64,000 nucleotides of DNA from assembly GCA_049487715.1 (NCBI GenBank), contig CP150552.1, forward strand, positions 744,001 to 808,000. The letters run 5' to 3'. The stretch is from Pycnococcus provasolii. Its lineage: Eukaryota; Chlorophyta; Pseudoscourfieldiophyceae; Pseudoscourfieldiales. This document shows positions 31,001-38,508 of the stretch, in pieces. Each line of letters opens with the position of its first letter. The first letter of the stretch is position 1. The position numbers were made by a program, and so were the translations under genes. The notes below the pieces were generated by a model that made no database searches, had not been told where the DNA came from, and was given only the letters and a program-made list of their open reading frames with translations.

Positions 31001-32132
31001 ATCTTCGGTGATGCTTGGCAAGCACACAGGCTTCGTGATCGATCCTCAAACTTTTTCAAAGATTCCAGCAACGTTCACACTATCGGCAGATAGCATATCC
31101 GATGCTACATCTCTTCGGGTAAAGGCTACGAGTGTTGGGCTCGACCTTGTGCTCCCAATTGACGGGAAATTAACTTCAGCCTCTCAATGCGGTTCTCGCA
31201 TGGCAGTGAGTACCTCGCTAGCAATTGAAATGGAGTCCAATGATGCTGCAGAAGCTCTGTCCTCCTCAATTGTCTCACGTGGTGTCTCTGTGGTGGCCCT
31301 TAAGCAGGATCGTCCTTACGCCAGTGTAGCTGAGAAAGCTCACCTGTTCGCACGCCTGGTGCAGCGAACTGAGATGCACCTTGAAGCTTGGCTCAACGCG
31401 ATGGTTGCGCCGTCTGCTGAGGATCCTGGGCGTGAACGCGAGGCGATTCGCATCATTGAGGAATCCAAGCAAAGGGTGCTCGAATCTGCTGCTTCGCTTG
31501 GTCTTGACACTGCAGATATTTTACGTGATGCTGAAGATCGTGATTCGGGAGACGTACGATCGCTCGTGCTTCGATACGAGATGATGCGACCATCTGTTGA
31601 GCGTGTCGACGTTGGTGTTGGTCCAACACGTGAAGAAAAACTAGAAGAAGAGGCTGCACGTCGCATCCAAGATACATGGCGCCTGGGCCGCGCCGTGCGT
31701 CGCAATGCTCAGCCTGGATTGTCGCTAACCATGGAGGTGATTGCGGAGCTGCTCCGAGCATTTCCTCGCGGCGAGGGTGAGTCGGCATGGCCTGAGGGTT
31801 TATTGGAATCTGTGCAGAACCTTGGTCAGGATCCTGCGTCACTTGCCACGTTGCAGTTGCTTCGAACATTGCACGCTCATGTGAAAAAGCTGTCGCAGCA
31901 TACCATCGACATGAAGCGCCAGTACACTTCTGACTTGACTCTTCAGCGCATGCACGGCGAGAGAACGGCTAATCGGCAGACTTTCCTCGCTCGCGAGATG
32001 GAGCGTCTATCTGTGGCTAGCGAAATGGACGCAATCAAGGCTGAGCTTCGCGAAGAGCGAATGAAGCGCGCTGAGGCGGAGGCTCGCGTTGAAGCTCTTC
32101 GCGATTCGCTGAACATGATGATTTCTTCGTAG
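24756..32132 (+). CDS. Giant coiled-coil protein with 110-residue tandem repeats, up to 2458 aa
   Basis: One uninterrupted frame. The first ATG is 24756, but ATGs at 25026 and 25029 (MMSHAHGHGSRAGEDE) look better because the upstream part is Ser-rich and UTR-like. Residues about 93-470 (counted from 24756) are charged and disordered. Residues about 645-1834 are 10.8 near-identical 110-residue units of alpha-helical heptad sequence (VSAELQAEEAHVAELEAD; RRRGNTAAAAELQVKASEAR). Diverged copies of the same unit flank the array on both sides. The C-terminal part has a globular-looking segment (TGFVIDPQTFSKIPATFTLS), an IQ-like motif (AARRIQDTWRLGRAVRRN) and a final coiled coil. The IQ motif suggests calmodulin binding. 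A structural (cytoskeletal or flagellar-root) role is a guess from architecture; no family is recognised. Confidence 0.88.
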   Translation: MASGSLTSTSGSSLSRLKGSLKKKSSGSSSYPLSSAVPPSSAAVSVSASLLLGVFSSTALDPLFLEENKVSSVSRTSAVPAPSSARKPTHMMSHAHGHGSRAGEDETRRRLLFADDVQNLAKENEPADGGEESQRRGEKEKTGSGRRRSPRRHRRSASPTNRADNEPRSDTKSSGRRRRERPKNDEEETPAHNTPRLQINTPKTTTTTKRDTDVRQDAHDNDEQDEVEAMLRALEAEEKQKRAKDQEKANGNTAERKKRLVAFAAKDDVQNIERRTDEPTQGSMPAETKEEEAHLPPRMRTLQATGATPDATQTQTAALKSMHMSIDRDTALARARQLLSHGPDSVDGTQQGATSELAQEGEVPKRPLQEQPAIAKSSDETPILHRARRLLSGAAKASAAFGRSAYKTANDDASHTSETTKTMPGDEAQKQKTPIASFQTEVDSTTKEKKKRADLPKSPRPSVDTVQDELAKIEETVIAAAVEIKLKEADLMVLQKEAEQAQNRGDTEVATKITTKVSDERKSLQSQREQLVRDLAMAKRKAESRATVVVAMTADQSFFSESQALPHNTEKKKYSSPSPFAKKKLNKFQREAKELLDFAGFSSVENPSVSAPISQGRDQLKTPTDKAKPSKSSSKEQLHAKVQDTQAELAAVDVHAATVSAELQAEEAHVAELEADAEEARRRGNTAAAAELQVKASEARKTLVRHRAEALRDLAEARRSAEAHATSATADEIKVHEMEVSGAKSDAVHVEVEKAQAELAAVDAHAATVSAELQAEEAHVAELEADAEEARRRGNTAAAAELQVKASEARKTLVRHRAEALRDLAEARRSAEAHATSATADEIKVHEMEVSGAKSDAVHVEVEKAQAELAAVDAHAATVSAELQAEEAHVAELEADAEEARRRGNTAAAAELQVKASEARKTLVRHRAEALRDLAEARRSAEAHATSATADEIKVHEMEVSGAKSDAVHVEVEKAQAELAAVDAHAATVSAELQAEEAHVAELEADAEEARRRGNTAAAAELQVKASEARKTLVRHRAEALRDLAEARRSAEAHATSATADEIKVHEMEVSGAKSDAVHVEVEKAQAELAAVDAHAATVSAELQAEEAHVAELEADAEEARRRGNTAAAAELQVKASEARKTLVRHRAEALRDLAEARRSAEAHATSATADEIKVHEMEVSGAKSDAVHVEVEKAQAELAAVDAHAATVSAELQAEEAHVAELEADAEEARRRGNTAAAAELQVKASEARKTLVRHRAEALRDLAEARRSAEAHATSATADEIKVHEMEVSGAKSDAVHVEVEKAQAELAAVDVHAATVSAELQAEEAHVAELEADAEEARRRGNTAAAAELQVKASEARKTLVRHRAEALRDLAEARRSAEAHATSATADEIKVHEMEVSGAKSDAVHVEVEKAQAELAAVDAHAATVSAELQAEEAHVAELEADAEEARRRGNTAAAAELQVKASEARKTLVRHRAEALRDLAEARRSAEAHATSATADEIKVHEMEVSGAKSDAVHVEVEKAQAELAAVDAHAATVSAELQAEEAHVAELEADAEEARRRGNTAAAAELQVKASEARKTLVRHRAEALRDLAEARRSAEAHATSATADEIKVHEMEVSGAKSDAVHVEVEKAQAELAAVDAHAATVSAELQAEEAHVAELEADAEEARRRGNTAAAAELQVKASEARKTLVRHRAEALRDLAEARRSAEAHVTSATADEIKVHEMEVSGAKSDAVHVEVEKAQAELAAVDAHAATVSAELQAEEAHVAELEADAEEARRRGNTAAAAELQVKASEARKTLVRHRAEALRDLAEARRSAEAHATSATADEIKANEADSLFRQGATFALKDDTEKHSNAFREVTNLHAQNDESELLYKEYGVDIASLSPDKKSLFIEKERELNEAQSLLASAEDDLRFERTALDEEAIEVATLEHEAEAARLRGDVTRARNMMKIAEEAKATLAQHRAECEEEMVNAYREAEARLEAASVEMTKVREEIVRSARAVPESKHYREVVALEMDAERTRTRGSSVVASQVAQHAAEARSRITSTPSKDDEPFISSRGGLGRAAKMFDASSQGPSSSVMLGKHTGFVIDPQTFSKIPATFTLSADSISDATSLRVKATSVGLDLVLPIDGKLTSASQCGSRMAVSTSLAIEMESNDAAEALSSSIVSRGVSVVALKQDRPYASVAEKAHLFARLVQRTEMHLEAWLNAMVAPSAEDPGREREAIRIIEESKQRVLESAASLGLDTADILRDAEDRDSGDVRSLVLRYEMMRPSVERVDVGVGPTREEKLEEEAARRIQDTWRLGRAVRRNAQPGLSLTMEVIAELLRAFPRGEGESAWPEGLLESVQNLGQDPASLATLQLLRTLHAHVKKLSQHTIDMKRQYTSDLTLQRMHGERTANRQTFLAREMERLSVASEMDAIKAELREERMKRAEAEARVEALRDSLNMMISS
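26688..30257 (+). repeat. 330-bp coding minisatellite, ten full copies plus one partial
   Basis: Units begin at 26688 and recur every 330 bases (27018, 27348, 27678, 28008, 28338, 28668, 28998, 29328, 29658, 29988); the last is cut at about 30257. Copies differ at only a handful of sites: GAC-GTG versus GAC-GCG (V in units 1 and 7), GCT versus GCC in NTAAAAE, CAC versus CAT before GTGGAGGTG (CAC only after units 1 and 2), TCG versus TCA in ATSATADE (TCA in units 7, 9, 10 and 11), and one A-to-V in unit 10. The variant pattern is mosaic, as expected from unequal exchange and gene conversion. Unit length is a whole number of codons, so copy-number change keeps the frame. Confidence 0.97.
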
Positions 32133-32226
32133 ATTGCTAAACTAATCGTATAATGTATTTACAATTTGAGTAACGCACACACATCAGTACATTGTTGTAT
32201 ATGGCTCTTGGACGCAATCCCGCAAT

Positions 32227-33141
32227 TCATGTGAACGGGTTGTTCACGCCCACAGAGCAGCAGCCTGTGCTTTCCTTGCCCGTGCATCCGATACATCGTC
32301 CGTTCGGAAGCCAGTCCGGATCTCCCCAACGCGTGCGCGGGATTTCGATGTGCGCGTCGGTGATATTCGCCAACGTTTCGCTGGCGCCGTCGCTGCGCAC
32401 GCCCTGGCTAAGCAACTGTGACACCGTCTTTGCGCTATCCGCCAATCTGTGCCACAGGCTAGTGTTTCCTTGTTCGTCACTGCTTTTCTCTTTCATGTCT
32501 ACGAAGAAACGGAACCACGCAGCCTCCGCGCCTAATTCCTGCTCACCTCTCGCGTCGTCCTCCTCCTTGGCACGCCTTTCCGCCTCCTTTCTTCGTTCCA
32601 CCTTCGCGGCGAATTTGGCATATCCTGCAGAGATGGTCTGCTTAGCAGCCCTCTTCACGTATTTTTCAAGCTCCGTAAGCGGCTTGAGACTTTCGTGGAA
32701 TTCCTCGACTTTCTGTTTTTCCAGGCGAGTGAGTATCAGCGGTTCGTCCGCCGAGCCTGACTTTAGCATAGAGTCCTGCGACCAAGCGTCGATGGTCGGT
32801 CTTGGTTTCCGACGTGGTGGCGGTGGCGGCGGTGGTGGTGGTTTTCTGCGTAGAGCTGGTGGGCACAACGATGGCGTATCGAACATGCACACGACGCCTT
32901 CCGCCGTCCTTGCTTTTTCGCCGGTGCCTGTGCGTGTCTTTGTCTGACTTGCGTCTGATCTGTGCGTTGTCGTCACTGCTGCCCCGAACCCGCTTTGTTT
33001 TCTGCTTCGTGCTGTTTTGTTTCTGTTTGCGATGGATATGTTGAGTGTGGCCGGCACCAAAAGGAGGAGGAGAGCGACGCCATATAAGTAAGACCTTTTT
33101 AAGCTCAACACAACGAGACAACAACGCATCGCCATCGCCAT
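32227..33141 (-). CDS. Signal-anchor protein with poly-Pro linker, about 304 aa
   Basis: I take ATG 33141 (MAMAMRCCLVVLSLKRS) as start; the frame is open further to 33237 but that part looks like leader. A hydrophobic helix (YLYGVALLLLLVPATLNISI) follows a basic stretch, giving a signal anchor or signal peptide. Then come a basic disordered region, a run of nine Pro ([18 protein letters not shown]), and a charged helical region (LTRLEKQKVEEFHESLKPL; AKVERRKEAERRAKEE). The C-terminus has a Trp/Cys-rich tail (RWGDPDWLPNGRCIGC; CCSVGVNNPF) that looks lumenal. Family unknown. It is divergent from the Omp85 gene and shares its promoter region, including the telomere-like block. Confidence 0.7.
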   Translation of the reverse strand: MAMAMRCCLVVLSLKRSYLYGVALLLLLVPATLNISIANRNKTARSRKQSGFGAAVTTTHRSDASQTKTRTGTGEKARTAEGVVCMFDTPSLCPPALRRKPPPPPPPPPRRKPRPTIDAWSQDSMLKSGSADEPLILTRLEKQKVEEFHESLKPLTELEKYVKRAAKQTISAGYAKFAAKVERRKEAERRAKEEDDARGEQELGAEAAWFRFFVDMKEKSSDEQGNTSLWHRLADSAKTVSQLLSQGVRSDGASETLANITDAHIEIPRTRWGDPDWLPNGRCIGCTGKESTGCCSVGVNNPFT

Positions 33142-33489
33142 CACCAGCAGGTTAGGCCATTTCAGCTTAAGGCATGGTACAGTAAGTACTATATAAAATA
33201 AGATCCGGGGAGGGGTGATTTGACAAATCCCATCCAAATCAAATCAGGTGTTAGGGGTTAGGGTGAAAGGTTTAGGGTTTAGGGGTTGGGGTAGGGGTTA
33301 GGGTTTAGGGTTTAGGGTTTAGGGTTAGGGTCCTTCCCGCCCCCTCCCCCTCCTGGGACCCTCCTGGGAATTACAATTCCTCTCCTTTTTTCTTGGTGGC
33401 GCTTTCAGGACTGTGACTTGCGTGGCGGCGGCGGCGGCGTATTAATAGCATACCTTTAAGTGTTTGTGTCGTGCCACAGGTGTCGCACC
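33142..33489. promoter_or_regulatory. Putative bidirectional promoter with telomere-like array
   Basis: This roughly 350-base gap lies between two divergently transcribed genes. CTTAAG lies at 33166. The telomere-like array occupies 33251-33330, followed by a C-rich stretch. No TATA element could be assigned with confidence. Confidence 0.45.
33251..33330 (+). repeat. Interstitial telomere-like array, TTTAGGG and TTAGGG units
   Basis: About eleven G-rich units. The 3' half has TTTAGGG in several adjacent perfect copies, the plant/green-algal telomere unit, and the 5' half has degenerate TTAGGGG, TTGGGG and TAGGGG. It is flanked by coding genes on both sides, so it is interstitial and not a chromosome end. 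Confidence 0.9.
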
Positions 33490-35949
33490 ATGATGAAGCT
33501 GAATCGGAGGAGAAGTAAGCGTGACACACCACATGTACATGTGCACGTGTGTCCATCTCCATCTCCATGTGGGACTGGTAAGCATGTTTCTTCTGTCCTT
33601 GAAGATCAGGTTGGCGGGTTAGGGCACGAAGAAGAATCGAACGCAACGTCGACAAGTCATGTCAGCGGCACATGTCAGCAGCAGCAGCAGCACCACCAAC
33701 AACAGCAACAACACTTGCGCCAACAACGGCCACCCTTGCCTCTTCACGCGATGTGCCTAGCGTCCATGTCCGCGTCGGCGGCGGACAATACCTCCAACGG
33801 AAATGGAAGCAACAACAAAGATAACAGCAACAACAAAAACAACAAGGCGTCCAGCGGAGGACAAGATCAGCCGTTCCTCATGAGCGACATCGTCATACGC
33901 ACCAAAAATAACGAACGCGTGGACCCGGAAGTGCTCAACGAGGCGCGCGCCGTGCTGCGCATTCGACCTGGATTCACGTACGTCGGGCAGGACGTCGAGG
34001 ACGACGTCAGCCGCGTTTTCAGCACGGGACACTTCAATCGCGTGTCGCCGGAACTTGAGTCAACGCAGGATGGTCTGAGGCTAACAATCAACGTCGAGCC
34101 AAACGCGCCAGTCTCCAGGATTGCACTCGCAGGGTGTCGCAACCTGCCAACGAACGTGATTGAGGAGGCGCTGTCGAAAGTTGGTTACGAGTTTGGTAAG
34201 CCTCTGAACTACTCGCGCACGACGGGACTGATTAGGGAACTGAACCAGTACTACGAGACGAAGGGCATGTTTGGAAATACGGTGCAGGTGGATCATGACC
34301 CGCAGACGGGTGTCGTCAACTTGTATCAGCAGGAGGTTGACATTGGTCGCATCTCCGTGCGACTGGTCAAACCGTCGCCGCCGGAGGACGCAGCGAAGGA
34401 CGTCAAGGATGACAAGAAAAAGGACGACAAGGCGGTCGATAAGCCGAAGCGTAAGTCGCCGTGGCGATTCCTCAAGTGGCTGAGTGGCAACACAAAGGAG
34501 GAGATTGTGTTTCGGGAAGCTCCGAGGAAAAGTGGACAGGCATATTCTCTGCATGGTGTGCGCAGAGATATCGAGCAAATGATGGCCACCGGACTGTTCA
34601 ACGATGTCAACCTTCTTCCGACACCGGGAGATGACGACAGAACCGTGGACATCACATACAATGTCCAGGAGAAGAAGTCGACGCGCACCTTTACCGCCGG
34701 CTGGGGTCTCACGAGCCAGGGTCCAACTTCTGGTGGATTTCCTGGGTTGATGGGATCAGGATCTTTGACAGAGAAAAATCTGTTTGGCCTTGGGCAGCGC
34801 GTCACGGCGAGCGTGGAGGTCGGCCAGAATGATCGCGTGCTGGCCTTTAACTATCTTGACCCGTGGATCCTTGGCGACGCTCACCGCACGTCCCGCACGA
34901 TCAACGCGCAGATGACAAATCTTCCACTCAGCTCGACGCACGCAAAGCGATCGCAGGAAAGCCGCGATGGAGATGAGAGCGCAATCGAGGGTGTATCGGA
35001 AGGTCGCGAGGAGTCGCAAGGTGCGTCAGCCCAAGCACAGCTCAGGGTGAAGCGCGCCGGAGCGCACTGGGAGTACGGCCGTCCGATCACGCCGGATTGC
35101 TATGCCACCGCCGGTTTGGCATGGCAGAGCCTGGCGATACAGGACGAGGCGACGGGCGAAAGGATCGCGGAAGACGCGTACGGCTGTCCCCTGACGCTTA
35201 CGCCGAAGGGCCGTGACCAGAGCGTACACCTGCAGAGCCGCATCACATACATGCGTCGCCCGGCGCACGACACCATCCTGGTGAGCGAGCCTGAGAAATC
35301 CACAACGCCAAGCAGCGACCTTGTGGTCCGCGCTCTGCGCAGCATGCTTGGACCGAACGAGATGGCGGTGAACATCGAGCAGGCGCTCCCGGTGAGCCTG
35401 GCGACGACCCAGTTGCAGCGTCTGAAACCAGCGAGTGGTGCGGGAAGCTCCATCGTTCCCGCGGATGGAGGCGACGAGCCGGAAAAGCTGCTTCTGTACA
35501 CGCGCGTGAAGGCGAATGTGCGCAAGACTATCCCGCTCGTCCCCTCGGCGGGCATTCGCGTCGACCTGTACGGGAAATGCGGTCACACGCACGGAGATCT
35601 CTCGCCAACGGAGGCTTACCCCGTTGGCGGTGGGCTGAGCGTTCGTGGATACGACGAGGGTGGCGTCGCAACTGCACGCACGTTCGCGAGCGGCACTGCG
35701 GAGCTTTCGTTTCCGCTCCTGCAGAGTCCAGGTCTGGAGGGTGTTCTGTTCGTGGACGCGGGCACGGACTGCGGCAGCTCGCGGTTGGTACCTGGCACCC
35801 CTGGCATCGTGCGTGGCAAGCCTGGTCACGCCATGGGCAAGGGTGTCGCAGCACGCATCGACAGTCCTCTTGGTCAGGTGACTTGGTCCCTTGCTTGGAA
35901 CGACAGCGGCAAAACGAGGAGCCACCTGAACGTCGGACACAGATTTTGA
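33490..35949 (+). CDS. Omp85-family plastid outer-envelope protein, OEP80/Toc75-V-like, 819 aa
   Basis: Beta-barrel insertase of the Omp85 superfamily. Start is ATG 33490 (MMKLNRRRSKRD). The first 120 residues are low-complexity with poly-Gln and Asn/Lys runs, probably a targeting region. POTRA-like domains follow: DIVIRTKNNERVDPEVLNEA with RPGFTYVGQDVEDDVSRVF; then ISRIALAGCRN-like VSRIALAGCRNLPTNVIEEA; then a third (SLHGVRRDIEQMMATGLFND) after a Lys/Asp-rich insertion. The barrel begins at TFTAGWGLTSQGPTSGG (GGFPGLMGSGSLTEKNLFG). The family L6 motif is V718-R719-G720-Y721 (GLSVRGYDEGG), with the conserved Arg. The protein ends in aromatic Phe (LNVGHRF) as barrel proteins do. A bacterial BamA or mitochondrial Sam50 is less likely because of three POTRA units and the plastid setting. 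TGTAA follows the stop at 35961. Confidence 0.9.
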   Translation: MMKLNRRRSKRDTPHVHVHVCPSPSPCGTGKHVSSVLEDQVGGLGHEEESNATSTSHVSGTCQQQQQHHQQQQQHLRQQRPPLPLHAMCLASMSASAADNTSNGNGSNNKDNSNNKNNKASSGGQDQPFLMSDIVIRTKNNERVDPEVLNEARAVLRIRPGFTYVGQDVEDDVSRVFSTGHFNRVSPELESTQDGLRLTINVEPNAPVSRIALAGCRNLPTNVIEEALSKVGYEFGKPLNYSRTTGLIRELNQYYETKGMFGNTVQVDHDPQTGVVNLYQQEVDIGRISVRLVKPSPPEDAAKDVKDDKKKDDKAVDKPKRKSPWRFLKWLSGNTKEEIVFREAPRKSGQAYSLHGVRRDIEQMMATGLFNDVNLLPTPGDDDRTVDITYNVQEKKSTRTFTAGWGLTSQGPTSGGFPGLMGSGSLTEKNLFGLGQRVTASVEVGQNDRVLAFNYLDPWILGDAHRTSRTINAQMTNLPLSSTHAKRSQESRDGDESAIEGVSEGREESQGASAQAQLRVKRAGAHWEYGRPITPDCYATAGLAWQSLAIQDEATGERIAEDAYGCPLTLTPKGRDQSVHLQSRITYMRRPAHDTILVSEPEKSTTPSSDLVVRALRSMLGPNEMAVNIEQALPVSLATTQLQRLKPASGAGSSIVPADGGDEPEKLLLYTRVKANVRKTIPLVPSAGIRVDLYGKCGHTHGDLSPTEAYPVGGGLSVRGYDEGGVATARTFASGTAELSFPLLQSPGLEGVLFVDAGTDCGSSRLVPGTPGIVRGKPGHAMGKGVAARIDSPLGQVTWSLAWNDSGKTRSHLNVGHRF

Positions 35950-35960
35950 TTTGATATTGC

Positions 35961-35965
35961 TGTAA
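35961..35965 (+). terminator. TGTAA polyadenylation-type signal
   Basis: TGTAA lies 12 bases after the Omp85 stop. TGTAA is the known polyadenylation signal of chlorophyte algae; use here is inferred. Confidence 0.4.
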
Positions 35966-36071
35966 CGCATAAAAAAAGAATTTGATTTTTGCATACAAAA
36001 CTATGGCGTTACAACTGTTTTTTTCTCTTTATGAGGGCGGTAATCGTGTATGTCTTCGAGTTGGTGCCTGC

Positions 36072-36746
36072 TCATGCACGAACGGCGTTAAGCCGTGCCT
36101 GTAGTGCCTCAACATCCGCATCTTCCTTCTCCTCCTCCTCCTGTACCTCCTGCTGCTCCGCCACCTGCGTTTGTGGCAAGTTGGACGTTCCCGCAGCTGG
36201 CATAGCCGCGAGCGTGTCGAGTCCAATTTCCGCGAGCACCTTGTTCACCGCCTCCTCGCTTTCCTCCTCGAGGTCGGCATCCTCCGCCTCGAACGCCGAC
36301 TCGACGATGTCGTCAATCATGCCCGCCTTTGCCATCTCTCGCGACATGTCCCTCATCGCCTCAGTCATCTGCGGTATCTTGACGCACTCGTTCATGAGCC
36401 TCATGATTTCCGTTGACTTTCCGATGGACTTGACGGCTCTTATGGTTGCGAGCTGCTCTGTGAGTGCGTTAGACATGGAGAGTAGTCTGGCTCGGTTCGA
36501 GTACAGCTTCCCCTGTACGTTTCTGCTGTTGACCACCTCTCTCGCGAGCATTTTCGCGGATTTGACGTCCCCTCTTTTTCCGCACGCCTTGATTTCCTTC
36601 TCGACGCTTTTCTCCTCTCGCGCGATATCTCGGCACTGCCTTTCGATGGCACGCATTTCCGACCTCAGTTTCGACTGCCACGAACGCACCTGCTCCTTGG
36701 GATCCGGCGGCTTTTCCAAACCAACGCGCTGGAAGAAGGCGTGCAT
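36072..36746 (-). CDS. VPS24: ESCRT-III subunit CHMP3/Vps24, 224 aa
   Basis: ESCRT-III core subunit for membrane scission at multivesicular bodies. Start is ATG 36746 (MHAFFQRVGLEKPPDPKEQV). The basic N-terminal helices carry WQSKLRSEMRAIERQCRDI and REEKSVEKEIKACGKRGDV, close to the CHMP3 pattern. KSTEIMRLMNECVKIPQM and MRDMSREMAKAGMIDDIVE match the CHMP3-specific KSTEVM...VKIPE...MxxLSxEMxKAGIIEE block. The acidic linker and C-terminal helix LQARLNAVRA form a MIM1-type Vps4-binding motif. Length is typical of the family (about 220 aa). All key regions are present. Confidence 0.95.
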   Translation of the reverse strand: MHAFFQRVGLEKPPDPKEQVRSWQSKLRSEMRAIERQCRDIAREEKSVEKEIKACGKRGDVKSAKMLAREVVNSRNVQGKLYSNRARLLSMSNALTEQLATIRAVKSIGKSTEIMRLMNECVKIPQMTEAMRDMSREMAKAGMIDDIVESAFEAEDADLEEESEEAVNKVLAEIGLDTLAAMPAAGTSNLPQTQVAEQQEVQEEEEKEDADVEALQARLNAVRA

Positions 36747-36870
36747 CGAAACTGTATATATATGCACTATAACTATATATCAGATATATGAGATACGTAT
36801 AACAGTGCAGCCACCAAACCGACAACCAGCAGACGCAGCAGTGAAGCAGTGAGAAAAAATAAAAATATAA

Positions 36871-37011
36871 ATGAGCAAATCAGGCGCAGGCGCGTTCGCA
36901 AGACGAAACTGGTGCTCACCAGGTGGCACTTTCCTTCCTTCCCGGGAGGCGTGGGCAGAACTTTCCAATACGTTTCTCAGGGGGCAAGGTCGGGATACCC
37001 TGTTGAACTAA
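36871..37011 (+). CDS. Possible 46-aa small protein
   Basis: ATG 36871 with an A-rich leader and an in-frame TAA immediately upstream opens a short frame beginning MSKSGAGAFARRNWCSPGG and ending RGQGRDTLLN. It is divergent from the CHMP3 gene with a 125-base gap. Composition (Trp, Arg, Ser, Gly) is protein-like and resembles short mitochondrial or ribonucleoprotein subunits, but I cannot name it. A strong GTAAGC donor sits just after the stop at 37017, so it might be an exon of a longer transcript with a 3' UTR intron. Confidence 0.4.
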   Translation: MSKSGAGAFARRNWCSPGGTFLPSREAWAELSNTFLRGQGRDTLLN

Positions 37012-37839
37012 TTTCGGTAAGCTTGGTTTTTGTGCTTTTGGGAATTTGGGGACACCCCTCCGGTTGTCCATACTGGATATTTCGGAGTAAAGTTGGTTGT
37101 CCAGAGAGCATAATCCAGCACAGCGACCAACCCAATTGAGGTGAGGAGGAAAGCATTCAGATGGGCAAATAAGGGAATGGACGGGGTCTGGACGGGTCTA
37201 TGCGAGGGGAAAATAATGAATGTAATTATCATATTAAAACATTCAAAATCAAGCTCGGCTTCGTCGCCACGCGACGTCTCCACACGCACACATTTTTTCT
37301 TTCGTCGGGACTCCGAGGTGGTCACTTTGAAGATACCGGCAAACACACTAGTGTGGGTTCCGATAAAACTGTTGATTTATCCCTTTTTTCACGGAGTTTG
37401 GCAGTCGGAACACGTCGGTCTTCGAATACGGGTGTCGGCCGCCTTCGCGGAGAACGATCGACAAGCAGTCCGGGGGAGAAGACGCGCTCATGAAGGACTA
37501 TATCGCCAAACGCGACCTCACGGACTTCGACATCCTGCTCATGACCATAGCGCGATACGAAGTACACTCACCGTTCAGTGTGAGCGCGTCCTCGTGGTCG
37601 GCGAGAGAACATGTGCATACAGCCCGCGCGCTCTATGTTGAGCATGACTCGTGCTTGTCGTGCTCGGGCGAGAGCACAAACCCTTCCTTGGCCAGGACGT
37701 CACTTTTCATTCCGATTTCGATGGCATCGGGGTTTCAGTTCGTTCGGGGTTATCATGCATTCGGGTTTCCTCTCTCTCGCTGCTCGGATTCCCTCGGGAG
37801 AAAACGCAGTGCCACCTTGTTTATTCTCGATCATCAATC
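37012..37839. other. Intergenic, possible relic coding fragments
   Basis: Mostly AT-leaning with no clean gene. One frame around 37388-37570 reads SRNTSVFEYGC then GGEDALMKDYIAKRDLTDFD and LLMTIARYEV, which looks protein-like but has no start, stop structure or recognised family. It may be an old relic or exon. Confidence 0.35.
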
Positions 37840-38149
37840 ATGGCGTCGTCATCGTCGCAGCACGACGAGCCCGTTAATGTTGTTGTTCCGCCAACATCGC
37901 GTGATGGTGGTGGTGATGGACTTGCTACTGGTGTTGTTGGACCTACTGCTTCGTGTTGCTGTTGGTGAGTTGCGGTTGTTGTCATAATTATTATCGTGAT
38001 GATTTTTTTTGTAAAATCAATTTGTTTTCTTCAGCTTCGATTACAACAACAAAGAAAGTACTTTCAGTTTTTGCATACTTCTTACTTCAACGTTTGGTTT
38101 TTGTTTGTTCGTCCCTCCTCACCTCTTGTTCTGCGGGGGAACCGGGTAG
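37840..38149 (+). CDS. Tentative small two-exon Cys-rich protein, 64-80 aa
   Basis: ATG 37840 (MASSSSQHDEPVNVVVPPTS) opens a frame ending in GPTASCCC and a donor GTGAGT at 37965. A pyrimidine-rich acceptor TTTTCTTCAG ends at 38034. Joining 37840-37964 to 38035-38149 gives ...CCCCFDYNNKESTFSF... and a stop at 38147. The predicted second exon is weak and its 3' end overlaps the end of the minus-strand gene at 38119-38508 by about 30 bases. The first exon with its good ATG context is the only persuasive part. Confidence 0.35.
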
Positions 38150-38508
38150 CCAACCGGGTAGGCCACGGGAGGAGCTGATGGCGGGAGTGGCGGCGCACCG
38201 AGCGGATCCGATGGCATGGTGGTGGTTGCTTGTGGTGGAGCTGTTGTTGGGTAGTTATGCACGGGCTTTGCGTAGTACTCAGGTGGAGGAGGGTACTGTG
38301 CTCCGTATGGCTGCGGTGGCGGTGGTGGGTAGTGTTGTTGTTGGTGCTGCTGGTTGTAGTATTGAGGATGAATTTGCTGTTGCTGCTGATATTGGTTGGA
38401 GCCTCCTCCTCCTGTCGCCGCTTGCGCGCCACCGCAGCAGAGCGCGATGCACGCGCCGATGCAAGCGAGCTGCGCGAGGCACTCGATGCAGTCCATCGCG
38501 TCCGCCAT
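38119..38508 (-). CDS. Small Cys-cluster protein with Gln/Pro-rich tail, 129 aa
   Basis: Starts at ATG 38508 with MADAMDCIECLAQLACIGAC followed by IALCCGG. The N-terminal 30 residues form an amphipathic helix with seven Cys in a regular spacing. The rest is disordered and Tyr/Gln/Pro/His-rich (QQQQIHPQYYNQQHQQQH; PPPPPQPYGAQYPPPPEYY), ending PPQNKR. This is the layout of small membrane-attached CYSTM/PGYRP-like or annexin-type Tyr-Pro proteins, in which a Cys-rich helix anchors a (Y)PP-rich tail, but here the Cys helix is N-terminal. Palmitoylation is possible. Family not certain. Confidence 0.7.
   Translation of the reverse strand: MADAMDCIECLAQLACIGACIALCCGGAQAATGGGGSNQYQQQQQIHPQYYNQQHQQQHYPPPPPQPYGAQYPPPPEYYAKPVHNYPTTAPPQATTTMPSDPLGAPPLPPSAPPVAYPVGYPVPPQNKR

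Noticed and set aside
33460-33489. GTG start ten codons upstream of the Omp85 ATG
   Set aside because: A nuclear eukaryotic gene is expected to use ATG; ATG 33490 follows directly.
37388-37570. Protein-like text SRNTSVFEYGC ... GGEDALMKDYIAKRD
   Set aside because: No start or splice frame, and no family I could name with confidence; kept only as a remark in the gap entry.
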